Assembly (NCBI GenBank): GCA_036272815.1
Contig: DATAYA010000243.1
Location: forward strand, 1-17,133
DNA: 17,133 nucleotides
Direction of reading: 5' to 3'
Origin: DATAYA01 sp036272815
Lineage (GTDB): Bacteria; Pseudomonadota; Alphaproteobacteria; Acetobacterales; Acetobacteraceae
In this document: positions 14,873 to 17,133 of the stretch, in pieces
Layout of the letters: the number at the start of each line of letters is the position of its first letter
Position numbering within the stretch: position 1 is the first letter of the stretch
Notes under the pieces: generated by a model
Told to the model about the DNA's origin: nothing
What the model saw: the letters and a program-made list of their open reading frames with translations, nothing else
The model's database searches: none
Program-made: the position numbers and the translations under genes

Positions 14873-15091
14873 TCGTGCAGGACGCTTGCGCCGCCACCAG
14901 GTCTCCATCCGAGGAGATCGATCCATGGTGGGTCGGTGATCAGCATGAAAAACGATTGGAAGCGTATCTTTGCATTTGAGTGAGAGACGGACGGCTTTCA
15001 GTTTCGCTCGAAAGCCAAGACTTCCGGATTTCCGAAAGAATGTGAACGTAATTGCATTGCCGCTGTCGGACCCGTTCAGGGGCGGAATCCC
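14873..15091. other. AT-richer spacer between convergent recQ and DUF1801 genes
   Basis: Positions 14941-15060 are about 46% GC by direct count, far below the surroundings. The spacer holds two hairpins (14993-15016 and 15021-15038). It also holds a tiny SD-led frame: GAGGAG at 14911-14916, then ATG at 14925 with stop after four codons, and a following 12-codon frame at 14945-14983 (MKNDWKRIFAFE). Neither is long enough to call a gene; they may be remnants of inserted DNA. Confidence 0.6.
14993..15038. terminator. Tandem hairpins, possible bidirectional terminator
   Basis: GGCTTTC (14993-14999) pairs with GAAAGCC (15010-15016). CTTCCGG (15021-15027) pairs with CCGAAAG (15032-15038) with one G-T wobble and loop of four. 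They lie between the convergent recQ and DUF1801 stops, where termination from both sides is needed. T-runs are poor, so the call is tentative. Confidence 0.38.
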
Positions 15092-15511
15092 TTAGGACTT
15101 CGCCCTTTTCGAAGGCTTCGACTTGCCAGAACTCCTGAGGGCGACCGCTTGGCGAACGAGCGCCTTGAAGGCGGACCCGTCCACTTCTTCTCCTTCATGG
15201 ATGTCGATGGCCCGGCGCGTGTTTCCGTCGAGACTCGAGTTGAAGAGACGGTCCGGATCGTTCAGAGACGCGCCCTTGGCGAAGGTGAGTTTCACGACTT
15301 TCTTGTAGGATTCGCCAGTGCAGATGATGCCGTCGTGCGACCAAACCGGAGTACCCATCCACTTCCACTCCTCGACGACGTCCGGGTCTGCTTCCTTGAT
15401 GAGCTTGCGCATTCGGCTGAGGGTTTCCCCACGCCAGTCCCCGAGCTCGGCAATTTTGTTCGAGATCAGCTCCGATGCCGACTGGCCTTGGCTCGCGCCT
15501 GACGTTTTCAT
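15092..15511 (-). CDS. DUF1801 (YdhG/Fra-like) domain protein
   Basis: A 139-residue soluble protein of the DUF1801 family. The core VVEEWKWMGTPVWSHDGIICTGESYKKVVKLTFAKGASL is the typical family block, followed by NTRRAIDIHEGEEVD and a helix. The C-terminus is a Lys/Ser-rich tail (GKSKPSKRAKS). The B. subtilis relative YdhG (Fra) has a frataxin-like role in iron delivery; the function of this subgroup is not established. The start at 15509-15511 (AGGA about 8 nt upstream) is preferred over a frame extending to 15592, whose extra residues do not resemble the family. The gene is about 57% GC in sampled rows, clearly lower than mmsA next to it, with more A/T third bases, which suggests later acquisition. 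Confidence 0.85.
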   Translation of the reverse strand: MKTSGASQGQSASELISNKIAELGDWRGETLSRMRKLIKEADPDVVEEWKWMGTPVWSHDGIICTGESYKKVVKLTFAKGASLNDPDRLFNSSLDGNTRRAIDIHEGEEVDGSAFKALVRQAVALRSSGKSKPSKRAKS

Positions 15512-15622
15512 GTTCTCATCCTGGAGCGAATGCGGCTTCCCAGCGAGCATTTCATCCGACCCGTTTCCATGCTGCCTGCCGCGACACCGCAAGCGCCTGC
15601 CCGATCATGGCTCGCGCGCCCG

Positions 15623-17122
15623 TCACCGCATCACCGGCATCACGAACTCCGCTCCCGCCCGGATGCCCGTCGGCCAGCGCGAGGTGATCGTCTTCAGCCG
15701 CGTATAGAACCGCACCCCCTCCATCCCGTGCATCGCGTGGTCGCCGAACAGCGACGCCTTCCAGCCGCCGAACGAGTGGAACGCGATCGGCACCGGGATC
15801 GGCACGTTGACGCCGACCATGCCGACCTCGATCTCCTGCGCGAACGCCCGCGCGGCATCTCCGTCGCGCGTGAAAATGGCGGTGCCGTTCGCATACTCAT
15901 GCCGCCCGATCAGCCGCACCGCCGCCGCGTAGTCCGGCGCCCGCACCACCGAAAGAACAGGGCCAAAAATTTCCTCCCGCCAGACCGCCATCTCCGGCGT
16001 CACATGGTCGAACAGCGTGCCGCCGATGAAGAACCCGTCCTCGTAGCCCTGCATCCGAAAGCCGCGCCCATCGACGACCAGTGCCGCTCCCTCGCGCACG
16101 CCCGCGTCGATCAGTCCCCGCACCCGCTCCAGATGGGCGGCCGTCACCAGCGGCCCCATCTCCGCCTCCGGATCGGCGCCCGGCCCGATCTTCAGCGCCC
16201 GCACCCGCTGCTCCAGCCGCCCGACCAGCGCATCGGCCGTCGCCTCCCCCACCGGCACCGCGACCGAGACCGCCATGCAGCGCTCGCCCGCCGAGCCGTA
16301 CGCCGCTCCCATGAGCGCATCGACCGCCTGGTCCATGTCGGCATCGGGCATGACGACCATGTGGTTTTTTGCTCCGCCCAGCGCCTGACAGCGTTTTCCG
16401 GCAAGCGTCGCCGCCGCATGGACGCTGCGCGCGACCGGAGTGGAGCCCACGAAGCTGATCGCCGCGATGTCCGGATGCGCGAGCAGCGCCTCCACCGCCT
16501 CGCGGTCGCCATGCACCACCTGGAACACCCCCGCCGGCAATCCCGCCGCCGCGAGCAGCTCGGCCAGGATCACACCGGCCGAAGGATCGCGCTCGGATGG
16601 TTTGAGAATAAAGCAATTTCCACAGGCCAGTGCCACCGGGAACATCCACATCGGCACCATCGCCGGGAAATTGAACGGCGTGATCCCGGCGACCACGCCG
16701 AGCGGCTGGCGGATCGCGTGGCTGTCCACGCCCGTCCCGACATTCTCGCTGAACTCGCCCTTGAGCAGGTTCGGCGCCCCGGTCGCGAACTCCACCACCT
16801 CGATCCCGCGTACCACCTCGCCGCGCGCGTCGGAGAGAACCTTGCCGTGCTCGGCGGTGATGGCGGCGGCGATGCGTTCGGACTGCGCCTCAAGAAGCCC
16901 CAGAAAACGGTTGAGGATGCGCGCCCGGCGCAGCGCCGGCGTCGTCGCCCAGGCCGGGAACGCCGCCCGGGCCGCGGCGACCGCCGTATCCACCTCGGCC
17001 GCGGCGGCGAGCGGCACGGTCCCGGTCTGCTCGCCGGTCGCGGGATTGAAGACGGGCGCGTGACGATCGCTGCGGCCCGGCGTGCGGCGGCCGGCGATGA
17101 AATGCGAGATGTCGGTCGGCAT
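15623..17122 (-). CDS. mmsA: Methylmalonate-semialdehyde dehydrogenase (CoA-acylating)
   Basis: NAD- and CoA-dependent aldehyde dehydrogenase that converts methylmalonate semialdehyde to propionyl-CoA, and malonate semialdehyde to acetyl-CoA, in valine, beta-alanine or inositol breakdown (IolA-type members). The 499 residues match the family. The catalytic Cys282 lies in GERCMA, the oxyanion Asn151 in TPFNFP, and the cofactor Lys174 in LKPSERDP. The sequence QALGGAKNH replaces the ELGGK of ordinary aldehyde dehydrogenases, so the general-base Glu is absent, which is the hallmark of CoA-acylating MMSDH. The C-terminal IPVPIAFHSFGGWKAS block is also typical. The ATG at 17120-17122 leaves only 11 bp of upstream sequence in the window, with a GGAA that could be the ribosome site. 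Partner genes such as mmsB are not visible. Confidence 0.96.
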   Translation of the reverse strand: MPTDISHFIAGRRTPGRSDRHAPVFNPATGEQTGTVPLAAAAEVDTAVAAARAAFPAWATTPALRRARILNRFLGLLEAQSERIAAAITAEHGKVLSDARGEVVRGIEVVEFATGAPNLLKGEFSENVGTGVDSHAIRQPLGVVAGITPFNFPAMVPMWMFPVALACGNCFILKPSERDPSAGVILAELLAAAGLPAGVFQVVHGDREAVEALLAHPDIAAISFVGSTPVARSVHAAATLAGKRCQALGGAKNHMVVMPDADMDQAVDALMGAAYGSAGERCMAVSVAVPVGEATADALVGRLEQRVRALKIGPGADPEAEMGPLVTAAHLERVRGLIDAGVREGAALVVDGRGFRMQGYEDGFFIGGTLFDHVTPEMAVWREEIFGPVLSVVRAPDYAAAVRLIGRHEYANGTAIFTRDGDAARAFAQEIEVGMVGVNVPIPVPIAFHSFGGWKASLFGDHAMHGMEGVRFYTRLKTITSRWPTGIRAGAEFVMPVMR

Positions 17123-17133
17123 GGGACGGTTCC

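Noticed and set aside
14945..14983. 12-codon frame MKNDWKRIFAFE
   Set aside because: No ribosome site of its own and no recognisable relatives; noted only as a possible remnant in the AT-rich patch.
1..17133. CRISPR array, tRNA, rRNA, insertion sequence, prophage or toxin-antitoxin pair
   Set aside because: No regularly spaced repeats, cloverleaf-like sequences, transposase or integrase motifs, or small paired toxin genes were seen on either strand.

Overview
The window is high-GC DNA (about 70% by eye, with strongly G/C third codon positions). It comes from an alphaproteobacterium, most likely Acetobacteraceae or a close relative. This rests on protein style (alphaproteobacterial FabD/FabG, CydDC and MmsA) and on GC-rich palindromic intergenic elements of the type common in that family; no rRNA or other marker gene is present. 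No tRNA, rRNA, CRISPR array, insertion sequence or phage gene was found.

Layout. Positions 1-3125 (minus strand) hold a CUT1-type sugar ABC importer: solute-binding protein, first permease, and a second permease cut by the left edge. A divergent spacer leads to a plus-strand papain-like (C1) cysteine peptidase (3294-4145). It converges, with a 4-bp gap, on the minus-strand fatty-acid pair fabD-fabG (5969 down to 4150), whose intergenic gap is almost filled by an 81-bp palindromic element. After a 324-bp spacer carrying the likely fabD promoter and a 19-bp perfect inverted repeat, a plus-strand run follows: class II glutamine amidotransferase, GFA-family zinc protein, cydD, cydC (6294-10994). 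All three protein types have known links to glutathione or other small thiols in some family members. Next come a minus-strand membrane protein built from four internal repeats (COG4705-like), a 694-bp spacer, a plus-strand OmpA-like lipoprotein and recQ (to 14872). An AT-richer patch holds a minus-strand DUF1801 gene, and mmsA (methylmalonate-semialdehyde dehydrogenase, minus) runs to the right edge.

How it fits together. The genes are mostly housekeeping and metabolism: sugar import, fatty-acid initiation and elongation, thiol export for cytochrome bd assembly, DNA repair, and valine/inositol/propionate-type catabolism. I see no convincing new defence, mobile or secondary-metabolite system. 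The points most worth a second look are the palindromic element family (three members), the inverted repeat with a recurring CGTAAGGCGG motif, a 15-bp tandem repeat that copies a start codon, the possible thiol cluster, the fourfold-repeat membrane protein, and the low-GC DUF1801 patch.
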